The notes: generated by a model from the sequence alone, not told the origin. DNA of 64,000 nt from Sphingobium sp. (GCA_035196065.1 CP136575.1:339001-403000); one strand, 5' to 3'. Positions 8,755-17,437 are shown, numbered from the stretch's first letter. Program-made: numbers and translations.

Positions 8755-10164
8755 ATGACCGCAGACGCCGATCCCGTAACCGCCTTTCCCGAAACACCCG
8801 ATAGTACCTTTGACGAAGAGAACCGTCTGTCTGCAGATTTCGTGCGGCAGGTACTCGATGCGGTCGAGGCAGGCAATCGCGAGGAAGCCTATCGGCTGGC
8901 AGAGCCGCTGCATGCAGCCGACATCGCCGACCTTTTTGAACTGACCGCCGCAGAGGATCGCGGCGACCTTGCCGTTGCATTGGGCGATCTGTTGAGCGCC
9001 GACGTGCTTGCGGAGATCAATGACTGGGTCCGCGAAGACATTATCGACGCGCTGCAGCCGGCGCAGGTTGCCGACCTTGCCGGACAGTTGGATACCGATG
9101 ACGCAGTTGCGATCATCGAGGATCTGGAAGAGGATGACCAGCAGGCTGTCCTTGCAAAGCTCGATCCCGAGGATCGCGCCGCAATCGAAGATGCGCTCTC
9201 CTATCCGGAGGAATCGGCCGGCCGCATCATGCAGCGCGAACTGGTGGCGGTTCCCGAGCATATCACCGTTGGCCAACTGATCGATTATCTGCGGGAAAAT
9301 CAGGATCTGACGACCGAATTCTGGGAAATCTTCGTCGTCGATCCGGCACATCGCCCGATTGGCACCTGCCAATTGAGCTGGATCCTACGCACGCCCCGCA
9401 ACATTGCAATTTCGGATGTAATGAAGCGGGAGCAGCGCTTGATCCCGGTCGATATGGACCAGGAAGAAGTCGCACTGCAATTCCAGAAATATGCACTCAT
9501 CTCCGCCGCCGTAGTCGACGACGCCGGCCGGCTAGTAGGCGTGATCACCGCGGACGACGTGGTCCATATCGTTCAGGAAGAAGCCGGCGAGGATATATTG
9601 CGCCTGTCAGGTGCTGGCGAGGGCGACATTAACGAACCAATCGCCGACAGCTACAAGGCGCGTGTCCGCTGGCTGATCGCCAATCTGGCCACCGCAACAG
9701 TTGGATCATCAATCATCTGGTTTTTTGGCGGCGCGATAGAAGCGATGGTTGCACTTGCAATACTGATGCCGATGGTGGCCTCACTTGGCGGCAATGCAGG
9801 CACGCAGACGCTGGCGGTGACGGTGCGCGCACTGGCCACCAACCAGTTGACCGAATCGAACACGATGCGATCAATTTGGCGCGAAATTCGTGTCGCGTTA
9901 CTGATCGGAGCGACGGTTGCGCTGGTTGCCGGTGGGATGACAGGGCTGATCTTCGGCAACTGGCTTCTTGCCGCGGTGATCGGATCGGCCATCCTGTTCA
10001 ACATCCTGATCGCAGGGCTTTCAGGCGTGGTCATCCCGATCGTGCTCGACCGTCTTGATCAAGATCCTGCGGTGTCGAGTTCGATCTTCGTGACAATGAT
10101 CACGGATTCGATGGGCTTCCTCATTTTCCTCGGACTTGCGGTATTTGCCGGTCTTGCACCCTGA
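8755..10164 (+). CDS. mgtE: MgtE-type magnesium transporter
   Basis: MgtE is a dimeric Mg2+ channel gated by cytoplasmic magnesium. The 469 residues follow the family order: an acidic superhelical N domain (about 25-140, rich in Asp/Glu, with EEDDQQAVLAKLDPEDRA), a CBS pair (about 145-265) and a membrane domain with five helices (about 300-465) containing LPMVASLGGNAGTQTLAV, the conserved pore-side segment. The N terminus is slightly longer than in the well-studied Thermus protein. I see no Mg riboswitch-like fold in the short 5' region. Confidence 0.95.
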   Translation: MTADADPVTAFPETPDSTFDEENRLSADFVRQVLDAVEAGNREEAYRLAEPLHAADIADLFELTAAEDRGDLAVALGDLLSADVLAEINDWVREDIIDALQPAQVADLAGQLDTDDAVAIIEDLEEDDQQAVLAKLDPEDRAAIEDALSYPEESAGRIMQRELVAVPEHITVGQLIDYLRENQDLTTEFWEIFVVDPAHRPIGTCQLSWILRTPRNIAISDVMKREQRLIPVDMDQEEVALQFQKYALISAAVVDDAGRLVGVITADDVVHIVQEEAGEDILRLSGAGEGDINEPIADSYKARVRWLIANLATATVGSSIIWFFGGAIEAMVALAILMPMVASLGGNAGTQTLAVTVRALATNQLTESNTMRSIWREIRVALLIGATVALVAGGMTGLIFGNWLLAAVIGSAILFNILIAGLSGVVIPIVLDRLDQDPAVSSSIFVTMITDSMGFLIFLGLAVFAGLAP

Positions 10165-10188
10165 TCAGCCCACGCCCAAATAGGTGCA

Positions 10189-10593
10189 ATGCCACTCAAT
10201 ATGACCCGTATCGCCTTTGGAGCGGAAAGCCATGGGCATTTGCGCCAACGGCTTGAAGCCCATGCCTCGATCGGCGAAGTTCGGCTGACCACCCGTTATC
10301 TGCCAAAGCGCCACGAGGAAATGGTTGGTGGTTCGCTCTACTGGATTCTGAACCACAGCCTGATCGGCCGCAGCCCGTTAATCGGATTCATGGACAATGG
10401 CGAGGGCCGCACTTGGATTCGCCTGCGCCCCGAACTGATAGCCGTGCGCACTATACCCAAACGCGCGCATCAGGGTTGGCGTTATCTGGAAACCAAGGAC
10501 GCCCCGCCGGACCTAGGCGCGGTTGATGCTGACGGACTAGACGAAATGCCGGCGCAGATGCTCGGCGAGCTGATGAAAATAGGGCTGGTGTAA
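10189..10593 (+). CDS. DUF1489 family protein
   Basis: This is a 134-residue cytoplasmic protein that I recognise as DUF1489, a conserved family of alphaproteobacteria with no known function. Recognisable parts are the start PLNMTRIAFGAESHGHLRQR, then TTRYLPKRHEEMVGGSLYWILNH and the middle GRTWIRLRPELIAVR. It sits 24 nt after mgtE on the same strand and may share its transcript. No catalytic motif can be assigned. The conserved aromatic/basic blocks suggest a nucleic-acid or ligand-binding fold, which is only inference. Confidence 0.82.
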   Translation: MPLNMTRIAFGAESHGHLRQRLEAHASIGEVRLTTRYLPKRHEEMVGGSLYWILNHSLIGRSPLIGFMDNGEGRTWIRLRPELIAVRTIPKRAHQGWRYLETKDAPPDLGAVDADGLDEMPAQMLGELMKIGLV

Positions 10594-10645
10594 TTGCATT
10601 TCATGGCCCGACGGCTTAGCCAAGGCCAGAGATAGAGGGGCAGTG

Positions 10646-11401
10646 ATGCGCAATTCAAAACAAATGGCAGATGATCGCGGCACTCCAGAAGGCCACAAAG
10701 CTTTTCCGGGTGTCTGGCAAAGTCTCGGCTGGGTTGTGCTATTCCTGATCCTTCAATTGATCGTCGGCGTTGCTACCATTGCCATTGCCGTCGCACTCGA
10801 CAAAAGTGGCCGCGAACTGGTTGAACTAACCAACGATCTGACCTTTGTCGCAGGCCCGACCATTGCATCGCTGGTCGCCTCAAGCATCGCGCTGCTCGCA
10901 TTGTTGTTTATCTACCTCAACCGGCAAAGCCGAGCCGCCCGCATCGGCCTTAACCGCTGGAGCGCGATCAGCCCCGTCGCAACGCTCGGCTGGGCCTTTG
11001 GCCTGATCGGTCTGGGGCTGACACTCAACTATGGCTACACCGAATTTGTCATCCCCGACATCGAGATGCAGCAGCAATTGCGTAAACTATTCGCGGCACT
11101 TCCCGATACGATTCCCAACCAGATTATGCTTGTGGCCGCCATCGTGCTGATTGCCCCGCTGCTCGAAGAACTACTGTTCCGCGGGCTTCTGCAGAATGCG
11201 CTGGCTCGGCATCTACCCGTTTGGGCAGCCATCCTTGGTGCCGCCGCCATTTTCGGGGCAGTCCATATGGATCTCCATGCATTCCCTGCGCTCATGGCGA
11301 TGGGGGCGGTGTTCGGTCTCCTATACTACAAGACGGGATCGCTGCGCGTTACGATCATCGCACATATGGCGAATAATGGCGCGGCATTGCTGCTAAGCTG
11401 A
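10646..11401 (+). CDS. CPBP (Abi/CAAX-like) intramembrane metalloprotease
   Basis: This is an integral membrane protein of the CPBP/Rce1 family, which contains glutamate-histidine proteases acting on membrane substrates. It has about eight hydrophobic helices and all three active-site motifs: EELLFRG (EExxxR), FGAVHMDLH (FxxxH) and the last HMANN. The ATG at 10646 is preceded by a GTG codon (10643) that could also initiate; GAGGGG at 10626-10631 is the likely ribosome-binding site. Substrates are unknown. The stop at 11401 is followed directly by a remnant region, so this gene marks the edge of intact chromosome here. Confidence 0.88.
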   Translation: MRNSKQMADDRGTPEGHKAFPGVWQSLGWVVLFLILQLIVGVATIAIAVALDKSGRELVELTNDLTFVAGPTIASLVASSIALLALLFIYLNRQSRAARIGLNRWSAISPVATLGWAFGLIGLGLTLNYGYTEFVIPDIEMQQQLRKLFAALPDTIPNQIMLVAAIVLIAPLLEELLFRGLLQNALARHLPVWAAILGAAAIFGAVHMDLHAFPALMAMGAVFGLLYYKTGSLRVTIIAHMANNGAALLLS

Positions 11402-11482
11402 CTGGTCGGCGGCGATTGCCCGCCACGCCTGTGCGAGCGTATCGACCGCAGAACCCAGTTCCGAAATACGCTCTGGTTCAGG

Positions 11483-12052
11483 ATGGGCGAAGTTTCCAAC
11501 ATTCTTGTCCGGATGCGCGAACTATCGGTTCAAGCGGCCAACGGCACCACCGCAGCCTCTGATCGTGCCGCGATCCAGACCGAAGTGACCACGTTGCTCG
11601 GCCAGATTGACGATATTGCGGGCCGTACCGATTTCAACGGAACCAATTTGTTCGACGACGCCAGCACATTTGAAATCCAAACGGGCGTCGACACTGGCCA
11701 GACTGTCGCCATCGCCTTTACCAGCATGAATGCGGCCGGGCTTGGTGTAGACGGCATCGACATGTCTACAACCGCCGGGGCGTCGACAGCCATGGGGCTG
11801 ATCAGCACGGCAATCGACACTGTGGGGACAGAGCGCGCCAATCTGGGTGCTGCACAGAACCGGCTCGAGGCGACGGTCAATAACCTCACATCGACCGCGA
11901 CCAATCTCACCGAGTCCCGCTCGCGTATCGAGGACGCAGATTTCTCTGCAGAATCGACCAAGCTCGCTGCCGAACAGATCCTTTCGCAAGCCTCGACCGC
12001 GATGCTCGCGCAGGCGAACCAGAGCCAACAGGGCGTACTCAACCTGTTACGT
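11483..12052 (+). pseudogene. Flagellin remnant, 5'-truncated, stop lost
   Basis: The frame from 11483 encodes the second two-thirds of a flagellin: [20 protein letters not shown] at the start matches the conserved D1 helix that normally lies about 85 residues into flagellin. It continues through [10 protein letters not shown] and ends with the terminal helix [29 protein letters not shown]...NLLR. No N-terminal D0 helix exists upstream, where the CPBP gene ends. At 12050-12054 the codons after LLR read through, but a TGA lies one base out of frame directly behind LLR (12052-12054), so a single-base loss has probably removed the stop. A strong terminator follows at 12108-12146. No other flagellar gene is in the window. 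Confidence 0.85.
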
Positions 12053-12107
12053 GAATTCCCAACCCACAGGGGCGGCGCCTACTGGTCCGGCAATGGCCCA
12101 CCCACTG

Positions 12108-12146
12108 GCGCCCCGATGGATCATTTCCGTCGGGGCGCTTTTATTT
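12108..12146 (+). terminator. Rho-independent terminator after flagellin remnant
   Basis: A 9-bp perfect stem (GCGCCCCGA at 12108-12116 pairing with TCGGGGCGC at 12130-12138) with a 13-nt loop is followed by TTTTATTT. It lies about 55 nt behind the expected flagellin stop and suits a highly expressed flagellin gene. It now also insulates the tRNA-Met gene downstream. Confidence 0.85.
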
Positions 12147-12285
12147 GCGGTTTACAAACCACAGGCAGGACAAAAAGCAGGCAGGGTCATTACGCCTCTT
12201 TAGCATCAGCGAATCTATTGACCCCGCAAGGCGCGCCGCCTATAGGCCGCGTCCTGTCGCGCATACAGCCGCGCGATGCCGGTAT

Positions 12286-12362
12286 GGCGGAGTAGCTCAG
12301 GTGGTTAGAGCAGCGGAATCATAATCCGCGTGTCGGGGGTTCGAGTCCCTCCTCCGCTACCA
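12286..12362 (+). tRNA. tRNA-Met (anticodon CAT)
   Basis: This is a 77-nt tRNA with encoded CCA. The acceptor arm GGCGGAG pairs with CTCCGCT (a G-U pair at position 1-72). The D arm AGCTCAGGTGGTTAGAGC, the anticodon stem GCGGA/TCCGC with loop ATCATAA (anticodon CAT) and the T arm GGGGG TTCGAGT CCCTC are all complete. It resembles elongator tRNA-Met. Its 3' end is the left attachment site of the element that follows, and the same 16 bp recur at 26217-26232. Confidence 0.95.
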
Positions 12363-12363
12363 T
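12348..12363 (+). repeat. attL: left attachment repeat
   Basis: The 16-bp sequence cctcctccgctaccat covers the T-arm/acceptor 3' side and CCA of tRNA-Met plus one base. It is identical to 26217-26232. Integration into a tRNA 3' end that keeps the tRNA whole is typical of P4-type integrases. Confidence 0.9.
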
Positions 12364-12427
12364 TCAAGTTATTTATCGCTCTGTTTTCAAAGGATAAAAT
12401 GACTTTTCTGGAAAATCGAAACCACAT

Positions 12428-12441
12428 TTGTTCCCACATTT
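12428..12441 (+). repeat. Integrase arm-type repeat near attL
   Basis: TTGTTCCCACATTT lies 65 nt inside attL. Closely similar copies, TTTTGTTCCCACA and CGTTCCCACATTT, stand side by side at 26073-26100, just inside attR. Matching short repeats at both inner ends are what arm-binding sites of a tyrosine integrase look like. The role is inferred. Confidence 0.6.
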
Positions 12442-12462
12442 TGTGCGAGCCGGAATGGGCTG

Positions 12463-13281
12463 TTATGCCCCTCGCTGGGACCGTTTCGCGGTCCCCTCAG
12501 ACGTTGTTGCTGTTCTACTTTCTTGGGTATTTGGACGAATCTTGACAGTGCATCGCACTGGCTGCTGCGAGGATGCGGCGGTCTTCCGGCAAGCGTCAAT
12601 GGCCTCGCGGTTGTCGCGCCGGATGTCAGCGGCCTGCACCAGTGCATTCCAGGCCTCGGGGCTGTCGCTCTGCATCAGCCGCGCACCTGCATCCCATCGT
12701 GTGGATTCTCCAACCATCCGCGCCGCCAAGCGCTCTGGCCAGTGCCAGCCTTCCGGCATCGTTCGGGCTAAGGTGCCGGGAAGGAAAGACCATAGCAGTA
12801 TTCCGGCGAGCAACGCTCCGCCTGCCACCTGGTAGAGTTGCAGCCGCTGCTCTGCGGCGGTGCGCGCTTGGGCCGTGACGCTCCGCATTTCCTGGGCAGC
12901 GTGGTTCAAGTCGCTCCGGGCCTGGCTGATCCTTTCATGGTCGCTGCGCCGTGCTGATTCTGCTGCTGCGGCGATCCGCTGGCCAATGCTGTCAGGCGTT
13001 ATCTGCATCGCGGGATGGCTCGCCATGCCCTTCAGGCTCTCGCCCATCGCCCCTATCCGCTTGGCCATGTCGGTCAAGGTCGCGCCGTAGTCGGGAATGA
13101 CGATGTCCGCGCGCTCGGCGGCCAGGTGCTGGACCGCCCGGCGCATGAGAGCCAGTTCTCCTTCAAGGCGGGCAAATGCCTCGGCGGCGGGATCGCCTGC
13201 GGCCTCCGGAACGGGCGCGTCGGGATCGGGTTCCGGCTCAAGGTCCAGGGTCGGTTCCACGTCATCCGTATCGGTATCCAT
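12463..13281 (-). CDS. TraA-associated membrane protein (DUF6118-like)
   Basis: This is a 272-residue protein with an acidic N terminus (DTDTDDVEPTLDLEPEPDPDAP), a helical/coiled-coil region (about 40-150, AEAFARLEGELALMRRAVQHL onward), a single transmembrane helix (about 155-175, VAGGALLAGILLWSFLPG) and a short cytoplasmic or periplasmic tail. It resembles a family I know as DUF6118 that accompanies TraA-type relaxases in sphingomonads; that link is from memory. The start at 13281 has a good ribosome-binding site (TAGGAGAA), and the gene begins 10 nt after the traA stop, so the two are one operon. A role in relaxosome or membrane coupling is plausible but unproven. Confidence 0.78.
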   Translation of the reverse strand: MDTDTDDVEPTLDLEPEPDPDAPVPEAAGDPAAEAFARLEGELALMRRAVQHLAAERADIVIPDYGATLTDMAKRIGAMGESLKGMASHPAMQITPDSIGQRIAAAAESARRSDHERISQARSDLNHAAQEMRSVTAQARTAAEQRLQLYQVAGGALLAGILLWSFLPGTLARTMPEGWHWPERLAARMVGESTRWDAGARLMQSDSPEAWNALVQAADIRRDNREAIDACRKTAASSQQPVRCTVKIRPNTQESRTATTSEGTAKRSQRGA

Positions 13282-13291
13282 CGAATTTCTC

Positions 13292-16177
13292 CTACAGGCC
13301 CATGCCGATTGACCGGCTCCGCTCCATCGAGATGGAGGCGGCAAGGTCGCGGGCCAGATCGCGACCGAGTTCTGTCTTGATGCCAAGCTCGCGGGTGCGG
13401 CTGCGCAGCAGGGATTCAACCTGCGCGTCGCGCTCCAGGCCCTTCGCCATGTCCGTCATGCGGCCCGTGAGCCTCTGCGCGCCCTTGCTGTCGCCATCGC
13501 GCTGCATGGCCTGGCGCGCCTGCGCAAGCCGCTGCCAGTCGCTGACAAAGCGGTCGGCGCGCTGCGCGGGATCAATACGGATTTCGGCCTCAAGCTGCAT
13601 GGCGCGGATTGCACCCTGGCTGCGACCATCGGCGGCTTCACGGGCCAGCGAGGGCTGGCGTTGCAAGGCGCTGGCGAGGTCGGCTGTGCCATGGGGCCGG
13701 ATCGCGTCGAGCGCCTTTGCAGCCTTCTCCAGCGCGTCGCGCTGGTGCGGCAGGACCGGCAATCCCTGTTCGCACATTTGCCCTATGTCGGCGGCGGCAC
13801 GGGCATAGCGTTCGACAGCTCGGCGCTGATCGGACAGGCCAGCCTGATCGGTTGGCACGGTTTCGAGCTTTGGGACCTGCGGGCGGAATCCGGCGAAGAT
13901 GGATTTCGCCCGCTCCGGCAACTGACGGGCGATTTCGACGATACGTTCACGGAAGGTGATGCCGCGCCGTTCGGCAAATTGCTGCTCGGGCTTGTAGTCG
14001 CTCGCCATGTCCTTGCCGCGCTCGCGGCTCAGAGTGCGCACTAGCTTTGACTGATCGGCGAAGTCATCGCGCCCATAGTGCAGGGCCACGCCGTCGCGGT
14101 GGCGCGACAGGCCGACATAGGCCCCGTGGCTGTCCAAGCCGGGGGTGGCCAGAACATGCGCGCGGTCGACCGTCATGCCCTGCGCCTTATGGATCGTCGC
14201 GGCGTACCCGTGATCGATATGCGCATAATCCTTGGTGTCGAAGGCGACGCTGCGGCCATCGTCGGTGCGCACGGCCATGCGCTGCGGCGTCACCTGCTCA
14301 ATGGTGCCCAGTGTGCCGTTCTTGACGCCCAGGCCCCGCTCATTGCGCAGGAACATGATACGGTCGCCGCTGGCGAACTGGCGCTCGCCGCGCTCGGCTT
14401 GGATGGTCACATCGATACCCAGTTCGCCACTGTCGCGCAGCTTTCCGCGCGCCGCGTCATTGAGTTCGCGCACCTCATCGTTGGTATGGGTGAGAATGAT
14501 GCGTGTATCGCCGGGGCTGGCCTGCCGGTTACGATCCCAGCGCTCGATCAGCTCGTCACGCGCTGCCTCCCGCGTCTCGGCGGCGTGCACCATGCCGCGT
14601 TCGCCATAGGCCTGAATGGAAAGTCCGGTGCGCCCTGTCGCAAGGTGCCAGGTGGCGTCCTGCTGCCAGCCTTCGTGCTGGCGGCGCACTTCGCTGATTT
14701 CGACGCCGCCATGCCGCTCGTGGATCGCACGGAAGGCGGCTCCAGCTTCGATGGCCTGCAACTGCTGCGGGTCGCCAACCAATACGACTTTCGCGCCTGC
14801 ATCGGCGGCATGGGAGAGGACGCGCTCCATCTGGCGCGTGCCGACCATACCAGCCTCATCAATAACCAGCACATCGCGCGACGTGAGCAATTCGCGGCCC
14901 TGGCTCCACTGATGCTCAAGGCTGGCAATGGTGCGCGAGGCGATGCCCGAACCGTGCTCCAACCCCTCGGCGGCAATACCGGACAGCGCCGCGCCTTGCA
15001 CGGTATAGCCCGCATTCTCCCATGCCTCGCGCGCCACGCCCAGCATCGCGCTCTTGCCGGTCCCGGCATAGCCGACGACAACGCTCAAGCCGCGCTCATC
15101 AGTCACATGCTCGAACGCCGCGCGCTGCTCGCCGGAAAGCACAAGGCCGCGCTCCGCCCCGTGCGCCAGCGCTCCTTCCCGGCCTGCGCCTTCGAGCTGA
15201 TGTTGTTCACGTTGCGCCAGCAGTGCCGATGCATGTCCAAGGCGCTGTTCGGTGTCGATCATCTGCCGCGAGGTGAACCGCTCTTCGCCGCGTCCGTCCT
15301 TGCCCAGCGCGATCAGGTCGGACGAACCGCGAACCGCCCTCATGGCCAGATCGAACTGCTCCTTGCTGTCGCTGTGCCGATGCACGAACATAGCAAGGTC
15401 GCGGTTGGTGAAGGTGGCCTGGCTGTGCATGATCGCGTCAAGCGCGACAGCGGGATTGGCGATAATCCGCTCGCCGTTGCGTAGCGCGACGGCGCGATGT
15501 TCCTCGATCCGCTCGGCCTCCAGCCCGCGCACGCCCATGCGCGATGCGGCGGGACCGATCTTGTCCTGCGGCTCCAGCGCGATACCCTGCGCCTCCAGGC
15601 TGCGGTGATCGATGCGGGCGTCGATGTCGAGTTCGGCCAGCCGCTCATTGACATGTTCGGCCCAACGCTCGCGCCACTGCTCGACCAGTTCGGCCTTGTT
15701 CCAATCACGCACCTTCGCGCCAAACCCGTCGCCGTCCACTTCGCGCATGGTCAGCATGACATGGGCGTGGGGCTTGGGCTGGCCGTCTGCGCCAATATCC
15801 CAATGGACATTGAGGTCGGCGATCATGCCCTTTGCAACGAACTCGGCTTCGACAAATTCGCGGGCCAGCTCGATGCCCTGTCCCTTGGTCAGCTCGCGCG
15901 GAATGGCGAACTCTACTTCGCGGGCAAGCTGCGCGTCCTTGCGCTTCTCGGCGGTCTCGACCGCGTTCCAGAGCTTTTCGCGGTCGGCAAATTCCTCCGG
16001 CGCGCCTTCCGGCAGCAGCACTTCGGAATGGACGACGCCGTCCTTGTTGGTGAAGTCGTGGTCACGGTCGAGCCGTTCGTCGTGCAGCCGCTCGGCCCCG
16101 CGATAGGCCGCTGCCGCCACGGCGCTGCGCCCGCTCGACCGGCTGATGACTTTGACGGAGAGATGGAAGATCGCCAT
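13292..16177 (-). CDS. traA: Ti-type conjugative relaxase TraA (MOBQ relaxase-helicase)
   Basis: TraA nicks oriT, stays bound to the 5' end and unwinds the transferred strand. The 961-residue protein has a MobA/MobL relaxase domain (about 1-210) with candidate catalytic Tyr25 (AAAAYRGAERL) and the metal histidines His125, His137 and His139 (HWDIG...PHAH). A TraI/RecD-like helicase domain follows, with Walker A GYAGTGKS (about 369-376), Walker B VIDEAG and the late motif HIDHGYAATIHKAQG. The start at 16177 (MAIFHLSVKVISRSSG) is the family N terminus; the ATG at 16216 adds unconserved residues. The C terminus is shorter than in the Agrobacterium protein but looks intact. Confidence 0.95.
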   Translation of the reverse strand: MAIFHLSVKVISRSSGRSAVAAAAYRGAERLHDERLDRDHDFTNKDGVVHSEVLLPEGAPEEFADREKLWNAVETAEKRKDAQLAREVEFAIPRELTKGQGIELAREFVEAEFVAKGMIADLNVHWDIGADGQPKPHAHVMLTMREVDGDGFGAKVRDWNKAELVEQWRERWAEHVNERLAELDIDARIDHRSLEAQGIALEPQDKIGPAASRMGVRGLEAERIEEHRAVALRNGERIIANPAVALDAIMHSQATFTNRDLAMFVHRHSDSKEQFDLAMRAVRGSSDLIALGKDGRGEERFTSRQMIDTEQRLGHASALLAQREQHQLEGAGREGALAHGAERGLVLSGEQRAAFEHVTDERGLSVVVGYAGTGKSAMLGVAREAWENAGYTVQGAALSGIAAEGLEHGSGIASRTIASLEHQWSQGRELLTSRDVLVIDEAGMVGTRQMERVLSHAADAGAKVVLVGDPQQLQAIEAGAAFRAIHERHGGVEISEVRRQHEGWQQDATWHLATGRTGLSIQAYGERGMVHAAETREAARDELIERWDRNRQASPGDTRIILTHTNDEVRELNDAARGKLRDSGELGIDVTIQAERGERQFASGDRIMFLRNERGLGVKNGTLGTIEQVTPQRMAVRTDDGRSVAFDTKDYAHIDHGYAATIHKAQGMTVDRAHVLATPGLDSHGAYVGLSRHRDGVALHYGRDDFADQSKLVRTLSRERGKDMASDYKPEQQFAERRGITFRERIVEIARQLPERAKSIFAGFRPQVPKLETVPTDQAGLSDQRRAVERYARAAADIGQMCEQGLPVLPHQRDALEKAAKALDAIRPHGTADLASALQRQPSLAREAADGRSQGAIRAMQLEAEIRIDPAQRADRFVSDWQRLAQARQAMQRDGDSKGAQRLTGRMTDMAKGLERDAQVESLLRSRTRELGIKTELGRDLARDLAASISMERSRSIGMGL

Positions 16178-16206
16178 GACGGCAATCCATCTACGCCATG
16201 AGCGCC

Positions 16207-16234
16207 ACGTCGGCACGACGTATAAGCGCGCCCT
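16207..16234 (+). other. Predicted oriT (RSF1010/Ti type)
   Basis: A perfect 6-bp inverted repeat, ACGTCG-GCA-CGACGT (16207-16221), is followed at once by TATAAGCGCGCCCT (16221-16234). RSF1010- and Ti-type origins of transfer have an inverted repeat followed by a core close to TAAGTGCGCCCT, where MOBQ relaxases nick. The site lies between the divergent traA and traC/traD genes, the same place as in Ti plasmids. Nicking is inferred from the similarity. Confidence 0.78.
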
Positions 16235-16349
16235 CCCATGATAAAATCCTGCTCGGGACTATTCAGTATCAGACCGTCTCGACGACTCTACAGCATTGAG
16301 AGAGCATCGATATTATCATCAGCGCATCACCTCTCAATGGAGAACTTCG

Positions 16350-16655
16350 ATGCGCAAACCCCGTGACCTTGATTCGGAACTAAAGGCGCTCGCCGACAAG
16401 GCGAAGCAACTGAAGGAACGCCGCGTGCAGCAGCTCGGCGAACTGGTGATCGCCACCGGGGCAGACACGACCGATGCGGAAACCCTGGCCGGTGCGCTGC
16501 TCGTCATTGCGGAAACCAGCGATGCCCAAAAGAAGGAGGCGTGGCGCAAGCGCGGCGCGGCCCTCTTTCAGAGCAAGGCGCGCAAGCGTGGCAATGGAAC
16601 TCAAGTCCAGCTGGATGGCACTCTCCCGCTTGACGGCGGCGCGGCATCGGCTTGA
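16350..16655 (+). CDS. traC: TraC-like conjugal transfer protein
   Basis: This is a small, charged, helical protein of 101 residues resembling TraC of Ti-type mobilization systems, which helps TraA process oriT. It starts MRKPRDLDSELKALADKAKQ, has a helical KAKQLKERRVQQLGELVIATGAD segment and ends with a basic KSKARKRGNG region. The ATG at 16350 is chosen because it follows TGGAGAAC; upstream in-frame residues to 16296 are unlikely. It is divergent from traA across the predicted oriT and followed by traD. The family match is by general pattern and position. Confidence 0.75.
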   Translation: MRKPRDLDSELKALADKAKQLKERRVQQLGELVIATGADTTDAETLAGALLVIAETSDAQKKEAWRKRGAALFQSKARKRGNGTQVQLDGTLPLDGGAASA

Positions 16656-16677
16656 GGCCCGAAAGGCACGAACCGAC

Positions 16678-16914
16678 ATGCGCGAATGGCAGGTCAAACG
16701 CCGCGGACGCACACGGCAACTGATCGAACTGGGCGGCCTGGTCGTGAAGGCTGGACTGGTCGAACTCGCCGACGATGATCGCGCCACGCTCTACGGCGCG
16801 TTCCTCACGGTTGCGGCCAAGCTGCGCGGCGAGGAACGCGAACAAGCGCTGGTGCTGTGGAAGCGCAAGGGCAAACGGGCGTTTGAAGCAGAAAGCGAGG
16901 CAGGTAGTAGGTAA
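16678..16914 (+). CDS. traD: TraD-like conjugal transfer protein
   Basis: This is a 78-residue basic protein with the TraD hallmark RTRQLIELGGLVVKAGLVELADDDRATLYGA near its start. TraD proteins of this small type (unrelated to the F-plasmid coupling protein) accompany TraA and TraC in Ti-like systems as an accessory factor. ATGs at 16594 and 16615 in the same frame would overlap traC by more than 40 nt, so the start at 16678 (MREWQVKRRGRTRQ) is used. In a complete system a traG coupling gene would normally follow; here a MarR gene on the opposite strand does, so the backbone is broken after traD. Confidence 0.78.
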   Translation: MREWQVKRRGRTRQLIELGGLVVKAGLVELADDDRATLYGAFLTVAAKLRGEEREQALVLWKRKGKRAFEAESEAGSR

Positions 16915-16981
16915 GCAGGTTTGGATTGAAGCGGGTAGAATGGCTGCAGTGTTAAAAGGTGCTCCAGAAGAACGGCTTACA

Positions 16982-17437
16982 CTACAATTCCTCGAGATTG
17001 CCCGACATCGTTGCCAGCAACGTCTTGATCGCCGCAAACTCTCTATCGGAAATTCCCGACAACAGGCGGGCGTAGATCGCATCGGCCTCAAGCCTGAGCG
17101 AAGGAAGTATCTCGATTGCCCGAGGCAGCAGATGCAGTGTCCAGACCCGGCGATTGCCCTCGATTGAGCGTCGCTCGACATATTCGGCCTTTTCCAGCTG
17201 ATCGATCACATGACCCACGCTGGCGCGTTCCAGATCAAGGCATTTGGCGAGTTCGGTCTGGGTAAGTCCCGGTGACCGAAAGATATAGGCAAGCGCGCGC
17301 CATTGGGTGCGGGACAGGCCGAATTTTGCCGTAGAGGCATCGAACAGCCTGCGCAGTTTACGCGGCACTTCCTCGACGAGAAACACGATCTCGTCGTTCT
17401 CGGTCATGTAGCTGTCCTGGTCGATTTCCTGTTGCAT
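16982..17437 (-). CDS. MarR-family transcriptional regulator
   Basis: This is a 151-residue winged-helix repressor of the MarR family. The recognition helix region (about 60-90) reads LTQTELAKCLDLERASVGHVIDQLEKAEYVERR, and the wing has NRRVWTLHLL. Such proteins bind palindromes and release them on contact with phenolic or lipophilic ligands. It is divergent from the hydrolase-thioesterase-efflux operon, and a perfect 24-bp palindrome lies between the two starts, so it probably controls both directions. An in-frame second Met (residue 11, MTENDEIVFLVEEVP) could also be the start. Confidence 0.92.
   Translation of the reverse strand: MQQEIDQDSYMTENDEIVFLVEEVPRKLRRLFDASTAKFGLSRTQWRALAYIFRSPGLTQTELAKCLDLERASVGHVIDQLEKAEYVERRSIEGNRRVWTLHLLPRAIEILPSLRLEADAIYARLLSGISDREFAAIKTLLATMSGNLEEL

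Noticed and set aside
8620-9372. N-terminal extension of the cyclophilin frame over mgtE
   Set aside because: Composition is not protein-like and it is antisense to MgtE; the cyclophilin family N terminus begins at 8619.
11393-11530. Minus-strand reading with HPDK and a 28-residue tail before a TAG at 11393, resembling the end of a J-domain protein
   Set aside because: The HPDK part is the exact antisense of the conserved flagellin helix, so the match is chance. The short tail alone cannot support a gene.
14078-15484. 468-codon frame opposite traA
   Set aside because: It is the antisense of a clearly coding relaxase-helicase gene in GC-rich DNA; no family motif or ribosome-binding site.
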